The position numbers and the translations under genes are program-made. Under the pieces are notes generated by a model. The model was not told the origin of the DNA. It was given only the letters and a program-made list of their open reading frames with translations, and ran no database searches. From the NCBI RefSeq assembly GCF_900105675.1, contig NZ_LT629786.1:434001-498000 (forward strand): a stretch of 64,000 nt of DNA, read 5' to 3'. Origin of the DNA: Pseudomonas synxantha. GTDB lineage: Bacteria; Pseudomonadota; Gammaproteobacteria; Pseudomonadales; Pseudomonadaceae. Shown here piece after piece: positions 1 to 7,721 of the stretch (its first letter is position 1; every line of letters begins with the position of its first letter).

Positions 1-1
1 G

Positions 2-328
2 AAAGACATGATTCTGGTCTCCGGTTTCAACGTCTATCCCAACGAGCTGGAAGACGTGCTGGCGACCCTGCCGGGCGTGCTGCAATGCGCGGCCATCGGT
101 GTGCCGGACGAGAAGTCGGGCGAGCACATCAAGATCTTCATCGTGGTCAAGCCAGGGGCCACCCTGACCAAGAACCAAGTCATGGAGCACATGCGCGCCA
201 ATGTCACCGGCTACAAAGTCCCCAAGGCCGTGGAGTTCCGTGATGTGCTGCCGACCACCAACGTGGGCAAGATCCTGCGTCGCGAACTGCGTGATGAAGA
301 GTTGAAAAAACTGGGCGTTAAAAAATAG
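2..328 (+). CDS. fadD: Long-chain acyl-CoA ligase (FadD type), C-terminal part only
   Basis: This is the last 108 codons of an AMP-forming acyl-CoA ligase; the rest lies before the window. The enzyme activates fatty acids with ATP and CoA at the inner face of the membrane, the first step of beta-oxidation. The visible piece is the mobile C-terminal domain of the ANL family: it carries the hinge-following VSGFNVYP segment and the [13 protein letters not shown] segment with the catalytic lysine (GK). The tail ends in a lysine-rich stretch. A strong intrinsic terminator follows 30 bases after the stop, so this is probably the last gene of its transcript. The family assignment is secure; which of the FadD paralogues it is cannot be told from this piece. 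Confidence 0.9.
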   Translation, partial: KDMILVSGFNVYPNELEDVLATLPGVLQCAAIGVPDEKSGEHIKIFIVVKPGATLTKNQVMEHMRANVTGYKVPKAVEFRDVLPTTNVGKILRRELRDEELKKLGVKK

Positions 329-357
329 CTCAGTCAAGCGTCCTGCCGCACGTGAAC

Positions 358-385
358 AATACCCCTCACTGAGGGGTATTTTTTT
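358..385 (+). terminator. Intrinsic terminator after fadD
   Basis: A stem of ATACCCCTC and GAGGGGTAT around a three-base loop is followed directly by a run of seven T. It sits 30 bases after the fadD stop and separates it from the SDR gene. Confidence 0.9.
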
Positions 386-504
386 GCTTCTTTATAGGTG
401 AAATACCCTGCTTGTTTCTCTGCGGACATCTGTGATATCGAATGGACAAGTGCGGGTTTTTAATACCCGGGTTTGCAAGATGAACGACTGATCGAGGAGT
501 GATG

Positions 505-1293
505 ATGGACTTAGGGATTCGAGGCAAATGGGCAGTCGTCTGTGCGGCCAGTAAAGGCTTGGGTTATAGCTGTGCGCAGGCGCTTGCGGATGAAGGTGTA
601 AACATCGTGATCAACGCGCGAGGCGCGGTTGACTTGCAAGCCGCCACGCAACGCTTGAAGCAAAGAAATCCGGAGGTCGAAGTCATCTCGGTTATCGGAG
701 ATATTACGGATCCATCGATTCGCCAATCATTGGTCGATGCCGCGCCGCAAGTTGATATTTTGATTAACAATGCCGGGGGGCCCAAGCCGGGAAACTTTCG
801 CGAATGGACAGGTGACGAGTGGCGTTCAGCAATTGACACCAATATGTTGGCGCCTATCGAGCTGATAAAGTTGGTGATCGACGCAATGGCAAGTCGAGGC
901 TTCGGCCGCATCATTAATATAACGTCTGGTGCGGTCAAGTCGCCCCTGGATGCCTTGGGGCTTTCAACATCGGTGCGGTGTGGGCTCACAGGCTTCGTTG
1001 CCGGCCTGGCACGCCAAAAGGACTTCGCTGCAAAAAACACCACGATCAATAATATTTTACCTGGAGCGTTCAAGACGCAACGCCTGGAGCACACGCTTCA
1101 AGCGACAGCAGAGCGTTCAGGAAAAACCTTCGACGCGGTGGCTGGAAATCGTCTGGCGAGTATTCCCATGGGGCGCTTTGGTGACCCCGCTGAGTTCGCT
1201 GCATTGTGCGCATTTTTATGCAGTCATCAGGCTGCCTATATGACGGGGCAGAACCTCCTTATTGATGGTGGCGCATACCCTGGTATCTTTTAA
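505..1293 (+). CDS. SDR-family oxidoreductase with non-canonical catalytic site
   Basis: A 262-residue Rossmann-fold protein of the short-chain dehydrogenase/reductase family. The nucleotide-binding glycine motif is AASKGLG (about 14-20), the NNAG motif is at about 88-91 and the active-site serine region ITSGA at 139-143. Where the family has YxxxK, this protein reads S154-T-S-V-R158, so both the catalytic tyrosine and lysine are replaced. I recall similar SNGAR-type segments in other FabG-like proteins, so this may be a subfamily rather than damage. ATG 505 was chosen over GTG 499 and ATG 502 because it is best spaced from GAGGAG at 494-499. It is a monocistron closed by the terminator at 1351. 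Substrate unknown; it may or may not belong with the biosynthetic block downstream. Confidence 0.85.
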   Translation: MDLGIRGKWAVVCAASKGLGYSCAQALADEGVNIVINARGAVDLQAATQRLKQRNPEVEVISVIGDITDPSIRQSLVDAAPQVDILINNAGGPKPGNFREWTGDEWRSAIDTNMLAPIELIKLVIDAMASRGFGRIINITSGAVKSPLDALGLSTSVRCGLTGFVAGLARQKDFAAKNTTINNILPGAFKTQRLEHTLQATAERSGKTFDAVAGNRLASIPMGRFGDPAEFAALCAFLCSHQAAYMTGQNLLIDGGAYPGIF

Positions 1294-1332
1294 TGAATAG
1301 CAATATGTGTCGTTGTGCCATCTGATTTATTC

Positions 1333-1347
1333 AAGATTTCCAATCTT
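1333..1347. promoter_or_regulatory. Inverted repeat AAGATT-TCC-AATCTT
   Basis: A 6-3-6 inverted repeat just after the SDR stop and before its terminator. Its right arm, TCCAATCTT, recurs exactly at 1448-1456 inside the palindrome ahead of the next operon, which suggests a shared DNA-binding protein. Function is inferred only from the symmetry and recurrence. Confidence 0.35.
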
Positions 1348-1350
1348 AAA

Positions 1351-1373
1351 CCGCCAACAATGGCGGTTTTTTT
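1351..1373 (+). terminator. Intrinsic terminator after the SDR gene
   Basis: CCGCC and GGCGG arms around a six-base loop are followed by seven T. It ends the SDR transcript and isolates it from the enolpyruvyl transferase operon. Confidence 0.85.
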
Positions 1374-1439
1374 ATGGATTTTTCTTTTTTTTGTGGTTCG
1401 TAATGCACTGAAAGTAAAGAATAAAATAAAACACGTCAT

Positions 1440-1455
1440 AGATTGGATCCAATCT
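1440..1455. promoter_or_regulatory. 16-bp perfect palindrome, candidate operator
   Basis: AGATTGGATCCAATCT reads the same on both strands. It lies about 140 bases ahead of the enolpyruvyl transferase start in an AT-rich stretch and shares the TCCAATCTT arm with the site at 1333-1347. No regulator gene sits next to it, so the binding protein is unknown. Confidence 0.5.
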
Positions 1456-1471
1456 TATTCCTTTTTGTTAT

Positions 1472-1500
1472 TTGAAACGTGCCAATCCCTAGGTTAGGTT
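1472..1500 (+). promoter_or_regulatory. Possible sigma-70 promoter of the biosynthetic operon
   Basis: TTGAAA (1472-1477) and a weak -10-like TAGGTT (1495-1500) are spaced by 17 bases, just downstream of the palindrome. The -10 is poor, which would fit an activated promoter. The stretch 1294-1593 holds no convincing gene, only the terminator, the two repeat sites and this promoter candidate. Confidence 0.3.
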
Positions 1501-1593
1501 TTTAAGCGGTTGTAACAAGATGTTTCAGCCTAGCCGGTGAGTGTTATGCCCACTCGCCGATCACGTTGGATCTACTGTCTTAGGGAGCAACGC

Positions 1594-2946
1594 ATGTCGA
1601 CCCAAAAACGCTTGAAAGTCTTTCCTACTGCATCGATCGGCAACATCGCTACCATCCCCTCCTCAAAACCTGAAACGCAGCGGGCAATTATTGCCGCGAG
1701 CTTGGCATCAGGAACTTCCTATATTTACAACGACCTTCGTTGTCTCGAAACCGAAACAATGAAAAAGGCCTGTCGTAGTATCGGCGCAGTGATTGAAGAG
1801 CAACCAGGACGGTTAGTGGTGACGGGCACCGGCGGCTTGATCAAGCCCGAAAAGAAGGTGATCGACGCGCTAGGTTCTGGGTTGGTATTTCGAGTGTTTG
1901 CCGCGCTGACCTGCTTTACAACGACCCCGGCCGTTATTACCGGGGATGATGTACTGCGCGGACGTGTCATGGAGCCCTTGTTTGTAGCGCTGGAAGGGCT
2001 GGGCGCACACATTTCATGCATCAACCACAGTGGCAAGGCGCCTATCGTCAATTGGGGTGGCTATCAGGGTGGGGAGTGCACGATTGAGGGCAACATCAGT
2101 TCGCAATTCATCACCGCTATTCTTTTCTGCGCGCCTCTGGCCAAACAACCTACAGTGGTGAATATCCGTGGTGAAATTCTGTCGCTGTCGTATATCAAGC
2201 AAACCCTGGAAACACTCGGTACAGCGGGGATTGCCTTTGAGGTGAACGCGGACTATTCGCGGATCACGGTATACCCAGGCCAGTACCAGAGTGCAAACTA
2301 CACGATAGTCGGTGATTACACGTCCTCGTCCTACTTGATTGCGGCTGGAATAATCTTCCCCGGTACGTTGACCCTGAAAAACATGAACAGCAAGAGTTTG
2401 CAGGGGGAGCGTGCAATTCTTAAGGTGGCCGAGGCGCTGGGGGTAAAGGTCGAATTCAATGACGCTACCAATGAAGTGCGCATTATTAATAACTTGGCCG
2501 AATTGAAAGGCGAATATCATTTTGATGCGAGTGATTATCCTAATATTGTGCCAACGCTGGCGGCGATCGGTGCTTATGTGCAAGGCGAGTTCAAGGTTAC
2601 TGGCGGCTCCATTACCCGCTTGCACAAGTCGCCACGCATCGAAGCGATGGTGACTGAACTGGTAAAAATGGGCGTGGCCATAGAGCCGTTATTTAAAAAC
2701 GGCGTTTACGACGGCTTCGTCATTCGTGGAGAACCTAGTTACGCCGGAGACGCAGTGTTGTCGGCCTGGGGTGACCATCGAATCTTCATGTCGCTGTTTG
2801 TCGCCTCCCTGCGGTGCCAACAGATCAACGAGTTGGATGGCTATCAGGATGTTCACTGTTCCTTTCCGGATTTCTTCCAGGAGTTTGAACGCCTGGGGGT
2901 GTCATTTGAAGAGTCTTCGACAGCAGCCAAACATGTTGAAGTCTGA
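1594..2946 (+). CDS. EPSP-synthase-like enolpyruvyl transferase, altered active site
   Basis: A 450-residue protein with the EPSP synthase (AroA) fold along its length. PEP-site residues are kept: K25, R30, R100, R124, S169-S170-Q171 and D394-H395-R396. Residues that E. coli AroA uses for catalysis or shikimate binding are changed: the Asp313 equivalent is N317 (YPN), Glu341 is K345 (RLHKSPR), Lys411 is C422 and Ser23 is P26. It is therefore unlikely to be the housekeeping AroA and probably enolpyruvylates another acceptor or has lost transfer chemistry. ATG 1594 has AGGGAG six bases upstream; an upstream in-frame ATG at 1537 lacks one. It is the first gene of a four-gene run with a dioxygenase, a ThDP enzyme and an exporter. 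Known precedent for off-pathway AroA relatives is NikO in nikkomycin biosynthesis. Confidence 0.85.
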   Translation: MSTQKRLKVFPTASIGNIATIPSSKPETQRAIIAASLASGTSYIYNDLRCLETETMKKACRSIGAVIEEQPGRLVVTGTGGLIKPEKKVIDALGSGLVFRVFAALTCFTTTPAVITGDDVLRGRVMEPLFVALEGLGAHISCINHSGKAPIVNWGGYQGGECTIEGNISSQFITAILFCAPLAKQPTVVNIRGEILSLSYIKQTLETLGTAGIAFEVNADYSRITVYPGQYQSANYTIVGDYTSSSYLIAAGIIFPGTLTLKNMNSKSLQGERAILKVAEALGVKVEFNDATNEVRIINNLAELKGEYHFDASDYPNIVPTLAAIGAYVQGEFKVTGGSITRLHKSPRIEAMVTELVKMGVAIEPLFKNGVYDGFVIRGEPSYAGDAVLSAWGDHRIFMSLFVASLRCQQINELDGYQDVHCSFPDFFQEFERLGVSFEESSTAAKHVEV

Positions 2947-3009
2947 TTGATCATCCATGAATTGAACTGAGGGTGGCCGGGTCACCCTCTTTATAACGGA
3001 CTATAAAAC

Positions 3010-3789
3010 ATGAATTATCGAGAAAAGCTTCAGCAAGAAGGGTATGTCGTTATTCCGAAAGTTCTTTCCAGCGATCAAGTGGCCATATTGCGTGAGACTT
3101 ATACTCGCAGTTTGGCGCAAACTCAGCAAAGCACGCTGCTGCCAACGGCCTTTCTACAATTCAGTGACATGATCAACGCGCTGTTCGAGCCTCGAGCCGT
3201 CAACGCTCTCAAAGAGATGCTCCAGTCGGATTTTTCTTTGTTGCCGAACTTTACGGTGCGTGAAAGTGTTTATATACCTTGGCATAACGATGCCTATTTC
3301 CTGCCTGAAGAAGTAATTGAGCCCAGTGCATCTCCTGAATTTTTGCAGTGTGCCTATTATCTTCAAGATAATGACCCTGTCTCGGGCGGTGGTATCACGT
3401 TATTACCCGGTTCGCATAAACTCAGCAAGGATGAAGTCAAACTCAGGCTTGCCGACCCGGCGGCCTTTGAGCGCACCGTCATGAGTAAGGCTGGCGACCT
3501 GGTCATTTGGGACAATCGAGTTACTCACCGCAGCAGCGCACCCGATGAAACACCGGTGGCGACGAAGTTGGCCATTCAATGGACTGTCTCCGCTTCGACC
3601 AAACATAACGCTTCCTATATTACCTACTTGCGCGCACGGGCAGAACGCAGTCTGCACGTGTCCGACTATTTGCCGAATAGCCCTAAGCCGTATTTTGCCG
3701 ATATGCCCAATGTGCGATACCCATCCTCTTTTTCTCAGGATGCCGTATTGAAGATGAAGCGCGAAAGTATCGCTTTTATTGAGATCTGA
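3010..3789 (+). CDS. PhyH-family Fe(II)/2-oxoglutarate dioxygenase
   Basis: A 259-residue non-haem iron oxygenase of the phytanoyl-CoA dioxygenase family. The facial triad is visible as H92-N-D94 (WHND) and H173 (VTHR). The family N-terminal EGYVVIP segment and the PGSHK motif (133-137) are present. Such enzymes hydroxylate, desaturate or cyclise small molecules and are frequent tailoring enzymes. The usual 2-oxoglutarate-binding arginine ten or so residues after the distal histidine is not obvious (only R174 is near), so co-substrate use should be treated as likely but unproven. It starts 63 bases after the enolpyruvyl transferase and ends 13 bases before the ThDP enzyme, in the same orientation and with the same lower GC, which supports co-transcription. 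Confidence 0.85.
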   Translation: MNYREKLQQEGYVVIPKVLSSDQVAILRETYTRSLAQTQQSTLLPTAFLQFSDMINALFEPRAVNALKEMLQSDFSLLPNFTVRESVYIPWHNDAYFLPEEVIEPSASPEFLQCAYYLQDNDPVSGGGITLLPGSHKLSKDEVKLRLADPAAFERTVMSKAGDLVIWDNRVTHRSSAPDETPVATKLAIQWTVSASTKHNASYITYLRARAERSLHVSDYLPNSPKPYFADMPNVRYPSSFSQDAVLKMKRESIAFIEI

Positions 3790-3802
3790 ACAGGGGATTG
3801 CA

Positions 3803-5533
3803 ATGGACTTGCAAAGTACTGGCGAAACCGGTGCACATTACATTCTTCGCCAACTTCAGTCTTTTGGCGTTACGCACTTCTTTATGGTGCCCGGCAAACT
3901 GATCAATGCTTTTATGCGTTGTTATCCCAATGATGGTTCCGGAACGCTGGAGATTGAGCCGGTCGTCACTGCCTGCGAAACAGGTGCGTCTTATATGGCG
4001 GAAGGTTATGCGCGGGCCAGTGAAAAAATCGGGGTGTGCCTGGTCATCGGCGGCCCGGGCGTCACCAATGCATTGACTGGGATAGCGTCTGCCTATACCG
4101 ATCATCAACCGGTCTTGCTGTTGTCAGGCCAGATTGCTTCCTCCCTGGAAATGCAGAACGTGCTCCAGGACGGCAGCCAAACGGGCGTCAATCTGTGCGA
4201 TGTGTTCAAACCCATCACCCGCAGTGCCCTTGAAGTCAAGGCCGGGCAACCCTTGCCGGCCTTTCTGCGCGAATCGGTCCGGCTATTGAGGGGCGTGGAA
4301 AAAGGCCCGACTTACCTGGCTGTCAGCAAAGAAGCGCTGTATGAAAAGTCCATGGCTCGCGTTGATATCGCTCCAAGCGTACTGGAGTCGTGGAGCAATC
4401 AAGCGCTTGCCGTCGAAAAGATCAAAAGTGCTGCGATCAAGGCAGTCTTCAAGCGCTCGACCAATCTCGTCATTCTCGCGGGGCTGCGTTGCAAGAACGC
4501 TAAGGTGGCAGCCGCGCTCGTGGCGTTTTCCGACCGTTTTTCGATCCCGGTCGCCACCACCTTGAGCGCCAAAGGCCTGTTTCCGGAAGACCACCCCAAT
4601 GCACTCGGGGTTTACGGTTATTCAGGAAATAAACGCGCCATTGAAGCCTTCAAGAACGGTGTGGATGGCGTGATTTTACTGGGGCTCGACACCACTCAAT
4701 GGAGCACCATGCTGTGGTCCCATGAGTTAAGGCCGACGTGTGGTGCTATCCAGGTGGACGAGAGCCCGGATTACCTGGGGCGTTTTCTCGATATTGATCA
4801 CGGCGTGGTGGCGACGGGGGATGGGTTCCTGCGCCTGGTTTGCGAGGTTCATGCAGAGGAACTGGCCGCCACTCAGGAAAGTCGTTCCAAGTGGTCGAAT
4901 GATCTTCAGCGGGTGCCTTTGCATTATCCGGTCGATGCCAAGGCCACAGGCAATATCGCAGACCACCCCGCGGCCTATATCCCCGTGCTGCAGTCGTATT
5001 TCCCCAGTGATGGCGTGGTGTGTGTCGACTCGGGATCGCATCGCTCGTTCTTCGGTCACTATTGGACCGCGCGCGGCCCCAGCGCTTATTTATCGGCAAC
5101 CACCCTGGGCCCGATGGGCTGGAGTATCCCTGCGGGCATAGGTGCAAGCTTCGCCCGTGCCCATGGCAAGACCATGGTGGTTACCGGTGACGGATGCATG
5201 TTGATGCAAGGGCTTGAGCTGTCCACCGCCGCCAAACATGGGTTGAATATCGTCTTTGTCGTTTTCAACAACAGGTCGTATTCGGCAAGTTACTTCAATA
5301 ACAAAGATAACTTGCCTGCGCTGACGCAAATCCCTGACTACAACTGGTGCCTGTTTGCCGAGAGCCTGGGCGTGAGCGCGACATGCGTCAGTACCCCGGA
5401 GGCATTGCACGATTGTATTGAAAGCATCATGAGCGCGGCTCGGCCTCATCTCATTGAAATCAAGTGCGACGGGCGACATACCACGCCCAACAGCGAATAC
5501 AGCTCACGCCTGAAAGATCACCCCTTACTGTGA
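3803..5533 (+). CDS. ThDP-dependent enzyme, acetolactate-synthase-like
   Basis: A 576-residue member of the thiamine-diphosphate enzymes resembling acetolactate synthase. The cofactor-activating glutamate is E59 in the segment TACETGASYMAEGYA; the Mg-ThDP motif runs from G462-D463-G464 to N489-N490. The overall three-domain layout and length match the family (about 550-600). It should decarboxylate a 2-oxoacid and either protonate the intermediate or ligate it to a second carbonyl. There is no regulatory small subunit (ilvH) next to it and several conserved acetolactate synthase segments differ, so a specialised role is more likely than branched-chain amino-acid synthesis. ATG 3803 has AGGGGA upstream; it follows the dioxygenase stop by 13 bases. 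Substrate unknown; pyruvate is a reasonable first guess. Confidence 0.85.
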   Translation: MDLQSTGETGAHYILRQLQSFGVTHFFMVPGKLINAFMRCYPNDGSGTLEIEPVVTACETGASYMAEGYARASEKIGVCLVIGGPGVTNALTGIASAYTDHQPVLLLSGQIASSLEMQNVLQDGSQTGVNLCDVFKPITRSALEVKAGQPLPAFLRESVRLLRGVEKGPTYLAVSKEALYEKSMARVDIAPSVLESWSNQALAVEKIKSAAIKAVFKRSTNLVILAGLRCKNAKVAAALVAFSDRFSIPVATTLSAKGLFPEDHPNALGVYGYSGNKRAIEAFKNGVDGVILLGLDTTQWSTMLWSHELRPTCGAIQVDESPDYLGRFLDIDHGVVATGDGFLRLVCEVHAEELAATQESRSKWSNDLQRVPLHYPVDAKATGNIADHPAAYIPVLQSYFPSDGVVCVDSGSHRSFFGHYWTARGPSAYLSATTLGPMGWSIPAGIGASFARAHGKTMVVTGDGCMLMQGLELSTAAKHGLNIVFVVFNNRSYSASYFNNKDNLPALTQIPDYNWCLFAESLGVSATCVSTPEALHDCIESIMSAARPHLIEIKCDGRHTTPNSEYSSRLKDHPLL

Positions 5534-5543
5534 GGAGCCTGTT

Positions 5544-6731
5544 GTGAATTCAAAAATGGTCATCACCAACTCCTGCCTGATCCTGGTATTGGGATTGTTT
5601 TCAATCGACCTGTACAACCCGGCCTTGCCCGAAATCGCACGGGTATTTTCGGTGACGGACGCACAGTCCCAAAGCCTGGTGGTTTTCTATCTTGCAGGTT
5701 TTGCACTGTCGCAACTGGTGTATGGGCCGATCTCCGATAGAAAAGGGCGGGTGCCGGTGATTATGGTGTCCCTGGCCCTTGGCGCCTTGGGCAATTACTT
5801 GACGTCGACGGCAGACAGTATCCAGGCGCTCTATCTATTTCGTTTGTTGACCGGCATCGGTGCTGGCGGTTGCCCCGTAATAAGCCGGGCAATCTTGAGC
5901 GACACGTTCAAGGATAAAACCGAACTGTCCAAGTCACTGACAGTTTTTTCCATGGCGTCCCAGGTTTCGCCAGCGATTGCGCCCGTGCTGGGTGGCTTTA
6001 TTACTGCAGCGCTACCCTGGCAATACAACTTCTACGCCCTCACCTTGATCACGCTGCTTGGCGCGGTATTTATCAAAGCTACATTGGTTGAAACGGCTCC
6101 ACTCCACGGTGTGCCTGCCAAGCGGCTCGAGGGCTTCAAGGTGCTGCTACGGGACTTCAACTTCATGGTCTACAGCCTGGTTTCCGCGGTGCTGTTTGCG
6201 ATCACCATCGGCTATTTCACCGCCAGTCCGTTTATTTACCAGCTGCAGTTCCATCTGGAGAGCCAGGAGAACGGCCTGCTATTCGTTGGCTACTCTGCGG
6301 GTATTGTCCTGGGGTCTTACCTGACCAAGCGTTTCTTGAATCGCTACTCGCCTGAGCGGATCCTGATGGCGTCCCTGGTTGCGCTGACGGGGTTGGCAGC
6401 GCTTGCGCCGCTGGTGCTCCAGGCATTCAACCTGGTCACGGCGCCGGCGATAGTGGTGTACGGCTTTTTGGTTGCCCTTGGCTGTGGGCTGTCCTCACCG
6501 CTGCTGTTGGGGATCAGTTTGCATGGCCAGGCCAAACACGCCGGCACCGGGAGTGCACTGCAGGGGGCTATCAAGATGGCCGGCGCTGCATTGGCGCTGT
6601 ACTTTTTCTCTGAGGGGCACACCAGTACGGCGATGGGACTGATGCTGGGGATTTTGGTCATGGCGTTGTTTTGCCTGTTCGCCATCGCCCTGGCCCAGCG
6701 TATTGCCAGCAGGTCTGTGGCAACCGCCTGA
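5544..6731 (+). CDS. Bcr/CflA-type MFS drug exporter
   Basis: A 395-residue major-facilitator protein with about twelve membrane segments. The family motif after the second helix reads GPISDRKGR, and the N-terminal SIDLYNPALPEI segment is typical of the bicyclomycin-resistance (Bcr/CflA) exporters. The start is GTG 5544 with GAGGAG at 5532-5537, overlapping the stop of the ThDP gene, so translation is coupled. As the last gene of the four-gene block it probably exports the product or confers self-resistance, a common arrangement for small antimetabolite operons. The family is secure, the substrate is inference. Confidence 0.88.
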   Translation: MNSKMVITNSCLILVLGLFSIDLYNPALPEIARVFSVTDAQSQSLVVFYLAGFALSQLVYGPISDRKGRVPVIMVSLALGALGNYLTSTADSIQALYLFRLLTGIGAGGCPVISRAILSDTFKDKTELSKSLTVFSMASQVSPAIAPVLGGFITAALPWQYNFYALTLITLLGAVFIKATLVETAPLHGVPAKRLEGFKVLLRDFNFMVYSLVSAVLFAITIGYFTASPFIYQLQFHLESQENGLLFVGYSAGIVLGSYLTKRFLNRYSPERILMASLVALTGLAALAPLVLQAFNLVTAPAIVVYGFLVALGCGLSSPLLLGISLHGQAKHAGTGSALQGAIKMAGAALALYFFSEGHTSTAMGLMLGILVMALFCLFAIALAQRIASRSVATA

Positions 6732-6737
6732 AAAGGA

Positions 6738-6758
6738 GCGAGGGCGTAACGCTCTCGC
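6738..6758. terminator. Hairpin between convergent genes
   Basis: GCGAGGGCG and CGCTCTCGC form a nine-pair stem with one mismatch and a three-base loop, seven bases after the exporter stop. There is no T-run on the plus side; on the minus side a short CTTTT follows the stem. It may serve both convergent genes. Confidence 0.45.
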
Positions 6759-6780
6759 CCACGGTCCTTTACCTGCCAGG

Positions 6781-7158
6781 TTACAGCGCGAACTGCGCGA
6801 AGCTCACACCCGCACCCGCCGGGCGCACATCCTTGAGGAACGAATCCTTGTCGGCGCTCAGCTCCAGGGTAATCTCCGGCTTGCGCTTGCCCGCATTGCG
6901 CACCACCAGGCCTTCGAGTTTTTCGCGCAGGAACACGGTCGGCACCTTCAGGTGCAGCAACTGGTCGGTCTCGGCGTTGTGCATCAACAGGTGGAGCCAC
7001 TCGTACTGGCCCACGGCAATCCGCGCCACTGGCAGGTCGAACCACCAGATGTTGCGTTTGCGGTCCAGGTCGGTGAAGTGGCAGTTGTTGACGCCGAGTA
7101 CGGCACCGCCCAGTTCCTGGTTTCTACGGGCAATGGCCTGCGCTTTATTGAGTTTCAT
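6781..7158 (-). CDS. Conserved hypothetical protein
   Basis: A 125-residue soluble protein that I do not recognise. It begins MKLNKAQAIARRNQE and is rich in charged residues; no signal peptide, membrane segment or catalytic motif stands out. A segment HFTDLDRKRNIWWFDLP suggests a compact beta-rich domain. ATG 7158 was chosen over an in-frame start at 7251 because the added residues look non-coding. It is convergent with the exporter gene and is not part of that operon; base composition is back to the high GC of the chromosome. Confidence 0.7.
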   Translation of the reverse strand: MKLNKAQAIARRNQELGGAVLGVNNCHFTDLDRKRNIWWFDLPVARIAVGQYEWLHLLMHNAETDQLLHLKVPTVFLREKLEGLVVRNAGKRKPEITLELSADKDSFLKDVRPAGAGVSFAQFAL

Positions 7159-7356
7159 AATCTTCCTACGGGATCTGTTATTCAGCCGTGTAGCCTGAAT
7201 GTGCCGGGCATTCTCGTGGGTTGGGGGCAAAACATAAAGCCAAACCTGCAAAGGCTGATGAAATGCCCGGGGAAAATAATTGAAACTCTGCCGAACGGCC
7301 TTGGGTCAATCATCAGGTAGTGACCAAAACCATTGATTGTTATCAGGAGTAATACC

Positions 7357-7542
7357 ATGGGCAGCACTTCCGATAAGGTAAAAGGCATGGCTAACGAGGC
7401 GGCCGGGAACGTCAAGCAAGGCGTCGGCAAGGCCACAGATAACGACAAGCTGCGTGCTGAAGGCGTGGTCCAAGAGAAAAAAGGCGAAGCGCAGCAAGCA
7501 GTGGGCAAGACCAAGGACGCGGTAAAAAAAGCCACTGAATAA
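7357..7542 (+). CDS. CsbD-family stress-response protein
   Basis: A 61-residue, highly charged, low-hydrophobicity protein with the CsbD pattern: a lysine-, glutamate- and alanine-rich chain with repeated GKATD, KGEAQQA and GKTKDAV segments. CsbD proteins are induced by general stress in many bacteria; the molecular role is not settled. ATG 7357 has AGGAG seven bases upstream, and an in-frame upstream start adds residues without family match. It is a single-gene unit closed by the terminator at 7574. Confidence 0.9.
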   Translation: MGSTSDKVKGMANEAAGNVKQGVGKATDNDKLRAEGVVQEKKGEAQQAVGKTKDAVKKATE

Positions 7543-7573
7543 GGTGTGGTGCTGGTTCTACCCGGCATTATGG

Positions 7574-7598
7574 CGGCCATCCACGGATGGCCGTTTTT
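7574..7598 (+). terminator. Intrinsic terminator after the CsbD gene
   Basis: A CGGCCATC/GATGGCCG stem around a four-base loop is followed by five T. It lies 32 bases after the CsbD stop. Confidence 0.85.
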
Positions 7599-7721
7599 AT
7601 GTGAGCGGTTGCAACTAAACTTTTGAAATTGTTTCAAAGTCGCCAAATGGGCTACCTTGATGTAGAAAACGGACCCTGAGTCGCCCACGAACTCACCCTC
7701 TTTGCGGCGAAAGGAGACGCT

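Noticed and set aside
3803..5533. Housekeeping acetolactate synthase (IlvB)
   Set aside because: No ilvH small subunit beside it, and the gene lies in a specialised operon.
1594..6731. Nikkomycin- or malayamycin-like nucleoside cluster
   Set aside because: The NikO-like enolpyruvyl transferase is suggestive, but no radical SAM enzyme (NikJ type) or other nucleoside gene is here.
1594..6731. Phosphonate biosynthesis
   Set aside because: No PEP mutase gene is present and the ThDP protein is longer than phosphonopyruvate decarboxylase and resembles acetolactate synthase.
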